From Anaerolineae bacterium (lineage in GTDB: Bacteria; Chloroflexota; Anaerolineae; Anaerolineales; E44-bin32), in NCBI GenBank assembly GCA_011174825.1, contig DUEZ01000077.1:1-64000 (forward strand): 64,000 bases of DNA. Direction: 5' to 3'. Shown here piece by piece: positions 13,690 through 23,010 of this stretch; the stretch's first letter is position 1, and each line of letters begins with the position of its first letter. The position numbers and the translations under genes were made by a program. Under the pieces are notes generated by a model. It ran no database searches. It was not told the DNA's origin and saw only the letters and a list, made by a program, of their open reading frames with translations.

Positions 13690-16689
13690 TTATTTCTCTC
13701 GCAATGCCCTCCAAACACGCTCCGGTGTGATCGGAGCCTCAAGGATGTTCGCTCCACAAGCGTCCATTACAGCATTTCCCACGGCCGGCGCCACCCCATC
13801 CATCGGAATCTCAGCTACGGCTTTCACCCCGAAGGGATGCGATGGTTCCACCGTTTCCACAAAAACCGTGCTCAATTCCGGCATTTCGTGAGCAGCAAAT
13901 ATATGATAATCCCGGAAATCGACCTCGCGTAATCGACCGTTTTTGTCGTAGACCATTTCCTCGCATAAGGCATAACCTAGCGCTTGCGTCATACCACCCT
14001 CAACCTGCCCGGATGCGGTGAGAGGGTTCACAATCACGCCCGCGTCGACGGCCATGATTAATGTATCGGCAGTTACTTGACCTGTTTCAATATCGACGGT
14101 CACCTCAGCAAATTGAGCCGCGAACGGTGGTGGTGATACTGGCGACACAAAGGAGGCCACGCCCATGATCTGCTCTTGGTTTTCATGATGAAGCGCGTTC
14201 AAGGCGACTTCGGCTAGAGAAACTGAACGCCCATCAGGCGCTCGAGCCAAGCGATCCACAAGCTGGATTTCATCAGGCGCGATCGTCTCACCAGTCTCCT
14301 TACCAAGCATTCGTGCTGCACGAATCCGAATACGGTCGGCTACTTGTTGGGCCGCCTTCACGACCGCTCCACCCGAGATATAGGTCGTGCTGGAGGCATA
14401 AGCGCCCTTGTCAAATGGTGTGAAGTCAGTGTCTGAAGAGTAGATGACGACATCTTCCAGAGGCACACCGAGCACTTCCGCTGCCTGCTGAGCCAAGACG
14501 GTATCCGACCCAGTCCCTAGATCTGTGGCGCCTACGAGCAGGTTGAAGGAACCGTCATCGTTGATCTTGATACTGGCACCACCCATATCCAGATAAGGGA
14601 TGGCGGTGCCCTGCATGACGAGCGCCACCCCAATCCCGCGACGTAAATGCGGTTTGCCGGACACATGATGCCAGTCAAGGTTGCCGTACTTCTCTGCCCA
14701 CCCAATGGCCGCCGATCCTTGCTCCACACAATCCGCTAATCCGCATGTGTTGATCGTCTCCGGTCGAGGTTCGCGCCCCTCCGACCACGCGGTACTGAAA
14801 GGATGGAGCTCTCCCGCCCGCAGCGCGTTTTTCAACCTGAAAGCCAGCGGATCTACTCCAAGTCGCCGAGCGATGATTTCCATATGCCGCTCGACGGCCC
14901 AGAAGCCTTGAGGAACACCATACCCACGGTATGCGCCACTAGGGGCAGTGTTGGTGTAAACAATGTCCGCGTAGAAACGTATGTTAGGAGAAACACGATA
15001 GCGACCATCCCCAACGTAAAGCGCCATCGACTTATGCCCGGTGTTCCCAGTCACGGTGAGGGCATGACAGCCATAAGCGCCCGTGTCGCTTAAGACTACC
15101 ATCTCGTTGGCGGTGATCGTACCGTCACGCTTTACCCCGGTCTTCATGCGGATACGCATCGGATGACGGGAGCGGGAGGCGAAAAACTCCTCCGCCCGTG
15201 TGTATTCGAAACGCACCGGTCTTCCTGTCGCGATCGTTAGGTGTGCAGCTACGTCCTCGATCAAGACCTCTTGTTTACCACCGAACCCGCCACCTATGCG
15301 GGGCTTGATCACGCGGATTCGTTTCGGTGGCAGACCTAGCACCGGAGCCAATTGACGGCGCAGGTGGAACGGAACCTGTGTGCTGGTGCGAATGACTAAA
15401 CGATCATCCTCATCCCAATAGGTGACCACAACATGCGGCTCGATATGGGCTTGCTGTACTTTGGGAACATGGTATGTGCCTTCGATGATCAAATCTGCCT
15501 CGGTGAATCCCACCTCCACATCACCGATGTCAATGCGAATCTCCGCCGCGAGGTTGCGCTTTGGATCCGATTCAGCGAATCCAACGTACTCCGGCTCATC
15601 GTGAATTCGGGGCGCGTCTCCTGCCAACGCCTGCTCGGAATCGAGGATCGCCGGCAAAGGTTCATACTCAACTTCGATCAATTCGAGGGCGTGCTTTGCA
15701 ATACTTTCGGTCTCAGCTGCGACAAACGCAACGCGATCACCAACAAAACGGACTTTGGTATCCAAGGAGAAAGAATCGAGAGGTCCCGGTATCGGATCCG
15801 ATTGACCGGCAGTTGAATAGATAACTCTGGGTATATCCTCCCATGTAAGCACAGCAGCGACGCCAGGCAGCGCACGTGCATTGGTAATGTCAATGCGCTT
15901 GATCCGAGCATGGGCGATGGGGCTATACAGCACTTTGGCGATTAACATACCTCGCATCTCAATGTCCGCGGTGAAGGCTGGCTTTCCCTGCACTAACTTA
16001 ACAGCATCTACTTTCGCCTCCGGGTGGCCAACGACAGTGTGCGGTTTGATTTGTGGTGCAACATGAATGCGCGGCATCACACCGGTACGGGTGAGCACCT
16101 CCGGGCCACCTAGGATGGTCTCACCTCGTTCAGGATCTTCAGAGGGCACTTGGAAGAGCTCAGGAGGAACAGGAATGGGACCTTCAATGGGTTGGACCGC
16201 CTCACCGCGTAAAACCGCTGCTGCTCGAAGGACAGCCTGAACGGGTTTTAGATATCCAGTACATCGACAGAGCACACCTGAAAGCGCTTCCCGAACCTGT
16301 TCCTCGGAGGGATCAGGAATACGATTGATTAACGCCCGGGCTGCCAGAATCATCGCCGGCGTACAATAACCACACTGGACGGCACCCGTTTCAACGAAGG
16401 CCTGCTGGATGGGATCTAATCCATCCGTATGACGCCAACCACGCTCCGGATGCTCACCAAGCGTCTCAATTGTGGTCACTTCATGGCCATCCGCCTGTGC
16501 GGTCAACATCACGCATGTGTTGACTGGCACCCCATCAAGTAAGATGGCACAGGCTCCACATTCCCCAGTCTCACAACCATGTTTTACTCCGAACAGACCT
16601 AATTCTTCACGTAGAACTGAAAGCAGGGTTCTATCGGGAGATACCTCAAGCTCGACCGACTCACCATTAAGCATGAATTGAATACGCAT
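13690..16689 (-). CDS. xdhD: XdhD-like hydroxylase: 2Fe-2S domain fused to molybdenum-binding domain
   Basis: The protein has 999 residues. Residues 1 to about 160 form a double 2Fe-2S module (GCETGECGACAILLDG, GAVQCGYCTPAMI, GVLCRCTGYLKP). After a linker, the hammerhead segment AKVDAVKLVQGKPAFTADI opens the Mo-cofactor part, with GGGFGGKQE, a YRGYGVPQG loop and a C-terminal AVAEIPMDG in the place of the catalytic Glu segment. This FeS-Mo fusion with a separate FAD partner matches E. coli XdhD/YgfM in size and order. The start overlaps the FAD subunit stop (TGATG), so the two are coupled. It is a second molybdenum hydroxylase, probably of a different purine or heterocycle. The exact substrate is unknown. 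Confidence 0.9.
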   Translation of the reverse strand: MRIQFMLNGESVELEVSPDRTLLSVLREELGLFGVKHGCETGECGACAILLDGVPVNTCVMLTAQADGHEVTTIETLGEHPERGWRHTDGLDPIQQAFVETGAVQCGYCTPAMILAARALINRIPDPSEEQVREALSGVLCRCTGYLKPVQAVLRAAAVLRGEAVQPIEGPIPVPPELFQVPSEDPERGETILGGPEVLTRTGVMPRIHVAPQIKPHTVVGHPEAKVDAVKLVQGKPAFTADIEMRGMLIAKVLYSPIAHARIKRIDITNARALPGVAAVLTWEDIPRVIYSTAGQSDPIPGPLDSFSLDTKVRFVGDRVAFVAAETESIAKHALELIEVEYEPLPAILDSEQALAGDAPRIHDEPEYVGFAESDPKRNLAAEIRIDIGDVEVGFTEADLIIEGTYHVPKVQQAHIEPHVVVTYWDEDDRLVIRTSTQVPFHLRRQLAPVLGLPPKRIRVIKPRIGGGFGGKQEVLIEDVAAHLTIATGRPVRFEYTRAEEFFASRSRHPMRIRMKTGVKRDGTITANEMVVLSDTGAYGCHALTVTGNTGHKSMALYVGDGRYRVSPNIRFYADIVYTNTAPSGAYRGYGVPQGFWAVERHMEIIARRLGVDPLAFRLKNALRAGELHPFSTAWSEGREPRPETINTCGLADCVEQGSAAIGWAEKYGNLDWHHVSGKPHLRRGIGVALVMQGTAIPYLDMGGASIKINDDGSFNLLVGATDLGTGSDTVLAQQAAEVLGVPLEDVVIYSSDTDFTPFDKGAYASSTTYISGGAVVKAAQQVADRIRIRAARMLGKETGETIAPDEIQLVDRLARAPDGRSVSLAEVALNALHHENQEQIMGVASFVSPVSPPPFAAQFAEVTVDIETGQVTADTLIMAVDAGVIVNPLTASGQVEGGMTQALGYALCEEMVYDKNGRLREVDFRDYHIFAAHEMPELSTVFVETVEPSHPFGVKAVAEIPMDGVAPAVGNAVMDACGANILEAPITPERVWRALREK

Positions 16690-17471
16690 CAGCCTGTAAT
16701 CTCCATGGCTAAACGTCTTACCAAGACACTTGCGCTATGTGCACGGTATTCGTCGCTTGCCCATACGTCACCAGCCGTAGCGTATGCACGACGAGCAGCC
16801 TCGGCCGCGGTGTTAATGTCTTCACCTTCGGATAGATACGTTTCGGCTTTCTTGATCCGTATCGGTGATGATCCGAATCCCCCAAGTACAACTCGATACC
16901 CTTTTTTAGTCCCATCACCCGGGAGCCTTGCCATCGCAACGCAGACCAGGGGACGATCTGCGGGTGCTCGGGAGACCTGCTCATACCGTAAAAATCCAGG
17001 CAGCTTCAGCCTGATTTCAGTGATCAAGCCGTGGAAGTCATCCCGATCCCGTCGATCAAGTAATTCCTCAAGCGATAGCGTTTCACTTCCTGGCTCAAGA
17101 ATGGCTATGGCGTCCATCGCTAGCAAAACTGTAACAACTGGCGATCGACCGTCGGCAGACATGACTGTGCCACCAAGCGTAGCCATATTTCGCAGATTTA
17201 AACTCGCTTCTGAACGACACGCTTCCCTCAGTGTGGATGGTAATTGTTCTTCATTTTCAACCATCGTCTGGAGCTTTACAGCTGCTCCTATTGCGATAAC
17301 GTCGTCCCGCGATTCCATAGTATCCAAACCAAGATCTTGCAGATCGATAACTGCCGGAACCTGATCGCGACGGGGTGTCAACTCCGTCCCACCAGCAAGC
17401 GGTACACCGCGATCTAGAAGCTCGAGAGCTTTGGCTACTGTCTTCGGACGGTGATATTCAAAAGGGCACAT
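16689..17471 (-). CDS. ygfM: YgfM-like FAD-binding subunit of a Mo hydroxylase
   Basis: This 260-residue CoxM-type FAD domain has PLAGGTELTPRRDQVPAVIDL near the N-terminus and LRNMATLGGTVMSADGRSP at the FAD pyrophosphate site, followed by the CO dehydrogenase flavoprotein C-terminal region. It accepts electrons from the 2Fe-2S clusters of the fused subunit encoded directly downstream. The length equals that of E. coli YgfM. Its stop overlaps the next start by one base. It begins 26 bases after the thioesterase gene. Confidence 0.86.
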   Translation of the reverse strand: MCPFEYHRPKTVAKALELLDRGVPLAGGTELTPRRDQVPAVIDLQDLGLDTMESRDDVIAIGAAVKLQTMVENEEQLPSTLREACRSEASLNLRNMATLGGTVMSADGRSPVVTVLLAMDAIAILEPGSETLSLEELLDRRDRDDFHGLITEIRLKLPGFLRYEQVSRAPADRPLVCVAMARLPGDGTKKGYRVVLGGFGSSPIRIKKAETYLSEGEDINTAAEAARRAYATAGDVWASDEYRAHSASVLVRRLAMEITG

Positions 17472-17496
17472 TGCTCCAACCTATCTTCGTCCAGGG

Positions 17497-17973
17497 TCAA
17501 TCTGGGTAGACCTTCCAGCCGAGCGCTTCGAGTTGTTCTGAGTCCATGGTTTGGTCAGGTACCTCGGCCATCATACCCTTCGCTTCCGCGGCTATGCTGC
17601 CGTCAGCCAACCTTAACTCCGCGGTGGCGAAGGAAAACCTACCTCGTCTACGATCAACCTTGCCGTGAATTTGTAGCGGTTCACCAGTAGGGACCGGTTT
17701 ACGAAATCGAACCTCAACCTTCGCGGTCATCGTGAACTTGGCAGGATCACCAACCATAGTAACCCGCCCTAAGACCTCGTCGAGCATGGTAAACACGATC
17801 CCCCCATGTACAACACCGGGATAACCTTGGTAGACATCGGGCACTGAGTATTCGGCGATAACACGCCCAACCCCGATCTCGTAAAATGTCATGCCGAGGC
17901 CGTAGGTGTTTTCCACACCACAGGCAAAGCAATGACGTGAATTGGGTTGTTTCGTCCTTACTTTGCTAGACAA
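17497..17973 (-). CDS. PaaI/hotdog-fold thioesterase family protein
   Basis: About 158 residues form a single hotdog domain with GVVHGGIVFTMLDEVLG, the helix that carries the catalytic residues in PaaI-type acyl-CoA thioesterases, preceded by a short HCFACG segment. I prefer the TTG at 17973, which has AGGAGA seven bases upstream. The track start (18015) has no such site. It lies between the F420-type oxidoreductase and the YgfM subunit. Nothing in the sequence fixes the acyl substrate, and its link to purine breakdown is unclear. Confidence 0.75.
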   Translation of the reverse strand: MSSKVRTKQPNSRHCFACGVENTYGLGMTFYEIGVGRVIAEYSVPDVYQGYPGVVHGGIVFTMLDEVLGRVTMVGDPAKFTMTAKVEVRFRKPVPTGEPLQIHGKVDRRRGRFSFATAELRLADGSIAAEAKGMMAEVPDQTMDSEQLEALGWKVYPD

Positions 17974-18025
17974 TTTCTTCTCTCCTAGCGAATTGATATC
18001 TTTGCAAAAGTGCATTCAAACCCAG

Positions 18026-19030
18026 TTAAGCCACCGGGCTGAACGTATTGATCAGTAGTTTTACATCGCCTCCCACCGGATAAAGGATTGGGCAGGTTGC
18101 ACCATGATCGAAATATTCTCTCACCTTTTCCTTCGCCTCCTTAGGTGTACCAGAGGCGGTGATCCTGGTTATAAGTTCATCTGGCACCAAGTGCTTCGCA
18201 TGTTGGATTTGCTCGTGGGTCGCCGGCCAGCCCAATATCGATTGGATCTGCCCTACGATATCCTGAGATACACCGCTGGCCTTGGCGATGTGAGGTTGTT
18301 GAGCTAAGTATTGTGTGAGTAACTCTCGACTCGTATCAAGCGCTTTTTCGCGGTCATGATCTACTGAGCATACCACCAGCTGCGGACGGTCAATGTCTTC
18401 GAGCTTTTTCCCTGCTTTCTTTGCTCCAGCTTCGAGCCGTTCCATCGCTTGGTCGTTGTACTCTGGGGGAACACAATAATTCAACACCACTCCATCAGCG
18501 ATCTCTCCTGCTAATTCCATCATTTTAGGACCTGTTGCACCGATGTAAATAGGAACGTGACGAGGTTCCCGACGTCCGTGAACCACATCAAGCTCGATCC
18601 CATCTACATGGTGGAACTCTCCATGAAAGGTCACGCGTTCCATTGCCATCAGGCGGCGAAAGACCTCGATGGTTTCACGCATCGCTAGTAGTGGTTTTCG
18701 CCTCTCGATGCCAACGTTTATTGCCAGTGGGTCCCACCAAGCACCGATGCCACATAAAATCCGATTTGGGGCAAGGTCATCAAGCGTAAGGAAGGTAGCC
18801 GCAAGCAATCCAATATTCCGAGTCCAATTATTTATGACCCCAGATCCGACCTTGATACGCTCAGTAACAGCGGCATAGGCCGCCATCGGTACAATGGCAT
18901 CCCGAACGAGCCGTGATTCTGCCTGCCAGACGGCGTCAAATCCCCGCTCTTCAGCGTAGCGTACAAAATCCAACCCGTCCCTCAAATCGTGGGCATCCTG
19001 TAGATAGAGCGCGACATGTTCCATGGTCAT
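18026..19030 (-). CDS. F420-dependent LLM-class (luciferase-like) oxidoreductase
   Basis: The 334-residue TIM-barrel protein of the bacterial luciferase-like family begins [30 protein letters not shown]. It contains [12 protein letters not shown] and [24 protein letters not shown], as in F420-dependent enzymes related to methylenetetrahydromethanopterin reductase (Mer). These use F420H2 for hydride transfer. It starts three bases after the cofC stop, at the end of a run of F420-biosynthesis genes, which supports F420 rather than FMN as cofactor. The substrate is unknown. GGAG precedes the ATG. Confidence 0.82.
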   Translation of the reverse strand: MTMEHVALYLQDAHDLRDGLDFVRYAEERGFDAVWQAESRLVRDAIVPMAAYAAVTERIKVGSGVINNWTRNIGLLAATFLTLDDLAPNRILCGIGAWWDPLAINVGIERRKPLLAMRETIEVFRRLMAMERVTFHGEFHHVDGIELDVVHGRREPRHVPIYIGATGPKMMELAGEIADGVVLNYCVPPEYNDQAMERLEAGAKKAGKKLEDIDRPQLVVCSVDHDREKALDTSRELLTQYLAQQPHIAKASGVSQDIVGQIQSILGWPATHEQIQHAKHLVPDELITRITASGTPKEAKEKVREYFDHGATCPILYPVGGDVKLLINTFSPVA

Positions 19031-19033
19031 GAT

Positions 19034-19660
19034 TTACTCCTCACTGGATGAGGCGAGTTTGTTAAAACGTCCCTCCTGAAAGGCTTCAAGGTCCTCGGGT
19101 ATATCAATATCTAAGCTGAAAGAAGGCAAGTTACAAATCTCAACTCGGACACCGGCAGCTCTTGCGTTGGAGAGGTGGCTAGAAAAACTATCGGGTCCGA
19201 AATCATATTCTATCAAACCTGGAGGGGACGATAAGAGTGCATTGGTCCCCTTTTGGTGACGATCGGGGGCGATCACCACAACAGGTGGATCCGTGGCCAT
19301 GGAGATGAGTTGGTCAATTCCTTCCTTCGTGAGCAAGGGTAGATCAGCGGGTAAAACCAACACACCTGATACGCCATACCCTCGCGCCAACAGGGTCGCT
19401 CGAACCAAGGCTTGATTCAACTGTGGTGAACCGCGCTCTGTGACCGTTCTCGCATTATGTTCGCGCGCCAAAGCCAGAGCGCGTAAATCTCTGCTGATCA
19501 CAAGGGTCCGTTCAAGGCTTGGTACTTGTGACAGCACATCAAGCGTGTGGATAAGCATTTGTTGACTCAGGCTAGCTCTCTCCTCTCGAGAGAGTACAGA
19601 GGACAACCTGGATTTCGCCCGATGGAGTGGTTTTACAGGTACAATCGCCCAGATTGTCAT
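19034..19660 (-). CDS. cofC: CofC/FbiD guanylyltransferase of F420 synthesis
   Basis: The 208-residue nucleotidyltransferase begins IWAIVPVKPLHRAKSRLSSVLS, has LVLPADLPLLTKEGID in the metal-binding region and DRHQKGTNALLSSPP, all characteristic of CofC. It activates 2-phospholactate or phosphoenolpyruvate with GTP to make the donor used by CofD. A foldback element lies between cofC and the upstream cofD. A purine-rich site (AAGGGTG) precedes the ATG. Confidence 0.9.
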   Translation of the reverse strand: MTIWAIVPVKPLHRAKSRLSSVLSREERASLSQQMLIHTLDVLSQVPSLERTLVISRDLRALALAREHNARTVTERGSPQLNQALVRATLLARGYGVSGVLVLPADLPLLTKEGIDQLISMATDPPVVVIAPDRHQKGTNALLSSPPGLIEYDFGPDSFSSHLSNARAAGVRVEICNLPSFSLDIDIPEDLEAFQEGRFNKLASSSEE

Positions 19661-19690
19661 CTTGCACCCTTTTTCATCATCATCTCCATT

Positions 19691-19806
19691 GACTCCACTG
19701 AAAAAAGGCCAACCAAGAGAAGAGAGCCGGTATACGTGAAGGTGCGGGGTACGCCCCCCACTTTTTCCCCTCCCTACTCCTCGAGGGTAGTTATCTCAGT
19801 GTACTC
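19691..19806. mobile_element. 116 bp foldback element, copy 3, overlapping the 3' end of cofD
   Basis: Its left end GACTCCACTGAAAAAAGG and right segment CTCGAGGGTAGTTATCTC align with the copies at 11093-11211 (reversed) and 26552-26670. The central palindrome is degraded (TATACGTGAAGGTGCGGGG / CCCCCCACTTTTTCC). Bases 19774-19806 are also the last eleven codons of cofD, stop included. Confidence 0.7.
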
Positions 19807-20733
19807 ATCCATTGCGAATTCTAGGACTTCTACTGCCAACCTCATCCGATCCTGCAGATTAGTCATTATCGTATTTGTAACACGCACTTGAATATCTAAG
19901 GCCTGGATATCAGGCGCAAGGTGTTCATCCTGCGTATCGATCACCACCCCTTTCAATATATGTTGATAATGCACAACCACGGTAAGCGCAGAGGGCTGGA
20001 TGCCTAATTCGGAATACATCTTAGCTGCTGGCCCTTTAATCGCCTTCCCACCCACGATCGGCGAAACACCAACAACTGGCTTCTCAACGACTGCGTCCCG
20101 AATTCCCTTCACAGCTAAGATAGGATCTAAGCTTACCCATGGATTTGAAGGACAAAGGACGACGAGATCTGCCGCCGAAAGTGCCTCCATCACACCTGGA
20201 GCCGGGGAGGCCGTTTCAACACCGGCAAAATGAAACCCCTTCACATGTGGTTCACAACGGCGAGCGACAAAGTAATCTTGGAAAGCCAACTCCCCGTCAT
20301 ACGTGTCCACAATCGTTCGTACAGGATGATCCGACATGGGAAGAAGATGAACCGATACACCAAGCGCCTGGCAGACATGCATCGTGATCTCGCTGAGCGA
20401 CTGACCTTCTTTTAAGCGCCGTGTTCGTTCATGATGCAACGCGAGGTCACGATCTCCTAGTTGAAACCAAGTTGGGCCCCCAAACCCTTCGAGTGTCTCA
20501 AGGAAATCCCATGTCTCATCCACTCGCCCCCATCCCGTTTGAGGGTTGGCCAACCCCGCCAGGGTGTAGACCAAGGTGTCCAAATCGGGACAGATGGTGA
20601 GACCAAGGTGTTCGAAATCGTCCCCCGTGTTTGCAATCACGGTTAATTGGCCCTTTGGCAATATCTCAGCCAACCCGCTGACTAACTTAGATCCACCGAC
20701 ACCGCCGGCGAGCGCGACGACATTTAGCGCCAT
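19774..20733 (-). CDS. cofD: CofD/FbiA, (dehydro)F420-0 synthase
   Basis: This 319-residue transferase joins the phospholactyl or phosphoenolpyruvyl group to the deazaflavin Fo. It starts VVALAGGVGGSKLVSGLAEI, the family's N-terminal glycine loop. It also has NTGDDFEHLGLTICPDLDT, ALSAADLVVLCPSNPWVSLDP and VSPIVGGKAIKGPAAK. It overlaps the upstream nitroreductase gene by ten bases. The last ten residues (EYTEITTLEE) and the stop come from a dispersed foldback element, so the original C-terminus was probably replaced after insertion. Confidence 0.93.
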   Translation of the reverse strand: MALNVVALAGGVGGSKLVSGLAEILPKGQLTVIANTGDDFEHLGLTICPDLDTLVYTLAGLANPQTGWGRVDETWDFLETLEGFGGPTWFQLGDRDLALHHERTRRLKEGQSLSEITMHVCQALGVSVHLLPMSDHPVRTIVDTYDGELAFQDYFVARRCEPHVKGFHFAGVETASPAPGVMEALSAADLVVLCPSNPWVSLDPILAVKGIRDAVVEKPVVGVSPIVGGKAIKGPAAKMYSELGIQPSALTVVVHYQHILKGVVIDTQDEHLAPDIQALDIQVRVTNTIMTNLQDRMRLAVEVLEFAMDEYTEITTLEE

Positions 20734-21371
20734 AATACGACCCTGTCTAATGGCATCCTGCTACGATCTCGTCCTTCCTGAGCGGGATGACCCAGGATGA
20801 TCAAACCTTGTGGTTCCCAGGATGAAGGAAGGTCTAAAATCTCTGTCACGATATCCTGTGTAAACAACGGCGCACACATCCAACAAGCCCCAAGCCCTTC
20901 GGTATGCGCCATAAGAAGAAGGTTTTCTCCTGCCATAGCCACGCTTTGGACAGCCATCAAATATTCTGCATGAGCACGAGGTTCGTCGAGATAACGGTCC
21001 ATGTCCTCCATGGTGAGACAGATGACAATGACAACGGGTGCTCCGGTTAAACGATCATAAGATCGATGGACCTCCGCCTGAGCCTCATCCGGATCAATGC
21101 CATCGGATAAACGATCAATCCTTAACACCTCACCCATCGACCGTGCAAGCCTATCTTTATACGATTCGTCGAGGATCACACAAAAACGCCAAGGTTGTCG
21201 GTTATGAGCCGAGGGGGCGGAGCAAGCAGCGGTAAGTAAGCGTTCGATAACTTCCGTCGCTATTGGCACTGATTCGAAATCGCGAATGGATCGTCGTGCG
21301 GTGAGGGTATCGAAAAACCATCTTGCGTCTACAGGCGGACTTCCATTAAGTTCTTGAAATGAATGAGTCAT
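20724..21371 (-). CDS. Nitroreductase-family flavoprotein in the F420 operon (FbiB C-domain-like)
   Basis: The nitroreductase domain of about 215 residues has TARRSIRDFESVPI, SAPSAHNRQPWRF, a VAMAGENLLLMAHTEGLGACWM helix and a C-terminal GLIILGHPAQE. I choose the ATG at 21371 because GAGAGG stands just upstream; the longer track start lacks one. In mycobacterial FbiB the C-terminal nitroreductase domain reduces dehydro-F420-0 with FMNH2. Here that domain is a separate gene between cofE and cofD, so it is a good candidate for that reductase. Another flavin-dependent role cannot be excluded. Confidence 0.82.
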   Translation of the reverse strand: MTHSFQELNGSPPVDARWFFDTLTARRSIRDFESVPIATEVIERLLTAACSAPSAHNRQPWRFCVILDESYKDRLARSMGEVLRIDRLSDGIDPDEAQAEVHRSYDRLTGAPVVIVICLTMEDMDRYLDEPRAHAEYLMAVQSVAMAGENLLLMAHTEGLGACWMCAPLFTQDIVTEILDLPSSWEPQGLIILGHPAQEGRDRSRMPLDRVVLWR

Positions 21372-21410
21372 CTTGCCTCTCTGTACTGAAAGAGGGACTT
21401 TTGGACTGAT

Positions 21411-21448
21411 ACAAAACAAGTAGTTCAGGGTGCTCTTCTTGAACTACT
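21411..21448 (-). terminator. Hairpin with T-rich tail between cofE and the nitroreductase gene
   Basis: On the minus strand AGTAGTTCA pairs with TGAACTACT around a 12-base loop and is followed by TGTTTTGT. It lies after cofE and before the nitroreductase gene in the 147-base gap. It may be a partial terminator that sets the ratio of the two halves of the operon. Confidence 0.45.
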
Positions 21449-21518
21449 TTCAACCATAACCTCTCTGTGATGATCGCGATTGTCTTGCGAACGCCTTACA
21501 TCCTGGTGACTTCACCTT

Positions 21519-22292
21519 CTAGCGAAACAAATCCAACTCCTTCGGCCTCAGAATCTCACTCAAAGATCCCTCACGCAGATCGTATGGCAACCCTCTCACA
21601 TGGATCACAGGACGGCATTCGTCCGCTTGACCCATTAGAACGGAAGCCGCAGCAGCGACCTCATCCGCCAATCCCACTTGGGTAGTTTGGAGGGGATCAC
21701 CATAGAGATCTGGTCGGCCTCTCAGGTCAAGCAGTGCCGGAAAACCAGCAACGCCAATAACAGCCCCTACCGTACCGAGCCGCCAGGCGCGACCCTGAGA
21801 ATCGATGATCAAAACGCCGATATCGGCTCCCGTGGCATCATGGATCCGCTGACGGATACCTTGAGCGGAGGCATCAGGGTTTTCGGGCAGCACAGAGACC
21901 CACTCACTTGGTTTTTCTCCCATACCCCGAACATTGGAGTGGTCAACCCCAGCATTGGCGCAGATAAAACCCAATTTGTGTTCGACGATGATCAGATCGA
22001 CCCGTTTCCGTACCACGTGATTGCTTTCTCGAAGGATGACTTCAACCAATCTCGGGTCTTTTTCAGTCTCCTCAGCCAGAAGGAGGGCTTCTGCTGAAGG
22101 AGTAACGTCTTCCAAGTTTATCAGCCGCGCCTCAGCTTTGGAGACGACCTTTTGGCCCACCACGAGCACATCACCGTTTTGTAAAACCAAAGAGGTGCGC
22201 TCAAGACCCTCCAGGATCATTGCAGCGAGGTCGTCCCCCGGTTGGATGAGGGGAAGCCCTGGTAAGGCTGTATAAATCATTTGTGAGGTCAT
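21519..22292 (-). CDS. cofE: CofE/FbiB-type F420 gamma-glutamyl ligase
   Basis: This 257-residue protein adds glutamates to F420-0 using GTP. It shows GDVLVVGQKVVSKAEARLIN, then IIVEHKLGFICANAGVDHSNV, ADIGVLIIDSQGRAWRLGTVGAVIG and a LADEVAAAASVLMGQADE segment, all typical of CofE. It has the size of archaeal CofE and lacks the nitroreductase domain found in mycobacterial FbiB. It follows npdG by two bases. Confidence 0.93.
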   Translation of the reverse strand: MTSQMIYTALPGLPLIQPGDDLAAMILEGLERTSLVLQNGDVLVVGQKVVSKAEARLINLEDVTPSAEALLLAEETEKDPRLVEVILRESNHVVRKRVDLIIVEHKLGFICANAGVDHSNVRGMGEKPSEWVSVLPENPDASAQGIRQRIHDATGADIGVLIIDSQGRAWRLGTVGAVIGVAGFPALLDLRGRPDLYGDPLQTTQVGLADEVAAAASVLMGQADECRPVIHVRGLPYDLREGSLSEILRPKELDLFR

Positions 22293-22294
22293 GC

Positions 22295-22987
22295 TTACGA
22301 GCTGGATCGATCCTCCACCGGATCACCTGTGACGCGAATACCAGCCCCTTTGATCTTGTAGCGTTCGTTGATGCCGATCAGAATGGATGAAAGACCTTCA
22401 ACGATAGCAGCGTTTTGAAGCGGCCCTGCATCCCACCCCACGAGTTTCGCCGCTGCCACCAAGCGTAGGACTTGTTCGCGCGCATCTTCACTGTTCCCAC
22501 AAACGAGCACGTCGCACGGGATCGGGTGGTCTTCCTTCAGATGCACTTCGGCGACGTTTTGAAAAGCGGCCACCACATTAACCCCTTCGCCGAGGGTTTC
22601 TTGCGCCTCTTTTGTTGCACTACCCGCCTCTGGTAACTGCACTAAGCTCACATTGGGCGGCACAAGGGGCACAGTAGTAACCACAAGCACCTTTCCTTGA
22701 AGACGATCCTTTAGCGTTTCGAGCGTTGCTTTTTGTGCTTCATATGGAACTGTGAGCACAGCGATATCGCAAGCCTCAACGGCTTCCTCATTGGCCATGC
22801 CATGGACCACATCACGATTCAAGCGTTCATTGACCTCCTGCGCCACCCGCTTCGCTTTTTCCGGTGTGCGTGAACCGATGATCACATGGTAGCCAGCCTT
22901 GGACCATCGATAGGCCAGACCAGGGCCAACTCTTCCGGTTCCCCCTAAAATAGCTAATGTGAGAATTAGTCGCTCGCTCATATTCAC
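22295..22987 (-). CDS. npdG: F420H2:NADP+ oxidoreductase
   Basis: This 230-residue Rossmann protein opens with LAILGGTGRVGPGLAYRWSKAGYHVIIGSR, an NADP-binding GGTGxxG loop followed by the Ser-Arg that contacts the 2'-phosphate. It continues with the NPDP-dependent reductase pattern (VVAAFQNVAE, DVLVCGN, GPLQNAAIVEGLSSILI). It moves hydride between F420 and NADP, so it links the cofactor made by the adjacent genes to the NADPH pool. It lies 24 bases after the SsnA-like gene and 2 bases before cofE. Confidence 0.9.
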   Translation of the reverse strand: MNMSERLILTLAILGGTGRVGPGLAYRWSKAGYHVIIGSRTPEKAKRVAQEVNERLNRDVVHGMANEEAVEACDIAVLTVPYEAQKATLETLKDRLQGKVLVVTTVPLVPPNVSLVQLPEAGSATKEAQETLGEGVNVVAAFQNVAEVHLKEDHPIPCDVLVCGNSEDAREQVLRLVAAAKLVGWDAGPLQNAAIVEGLSSILIGINERYKIKGAGIRVTGDPVEDRSSS

Positions 22988-23010
22988 TCCAGCTTGATTG
23001 GTGCCGGTGA

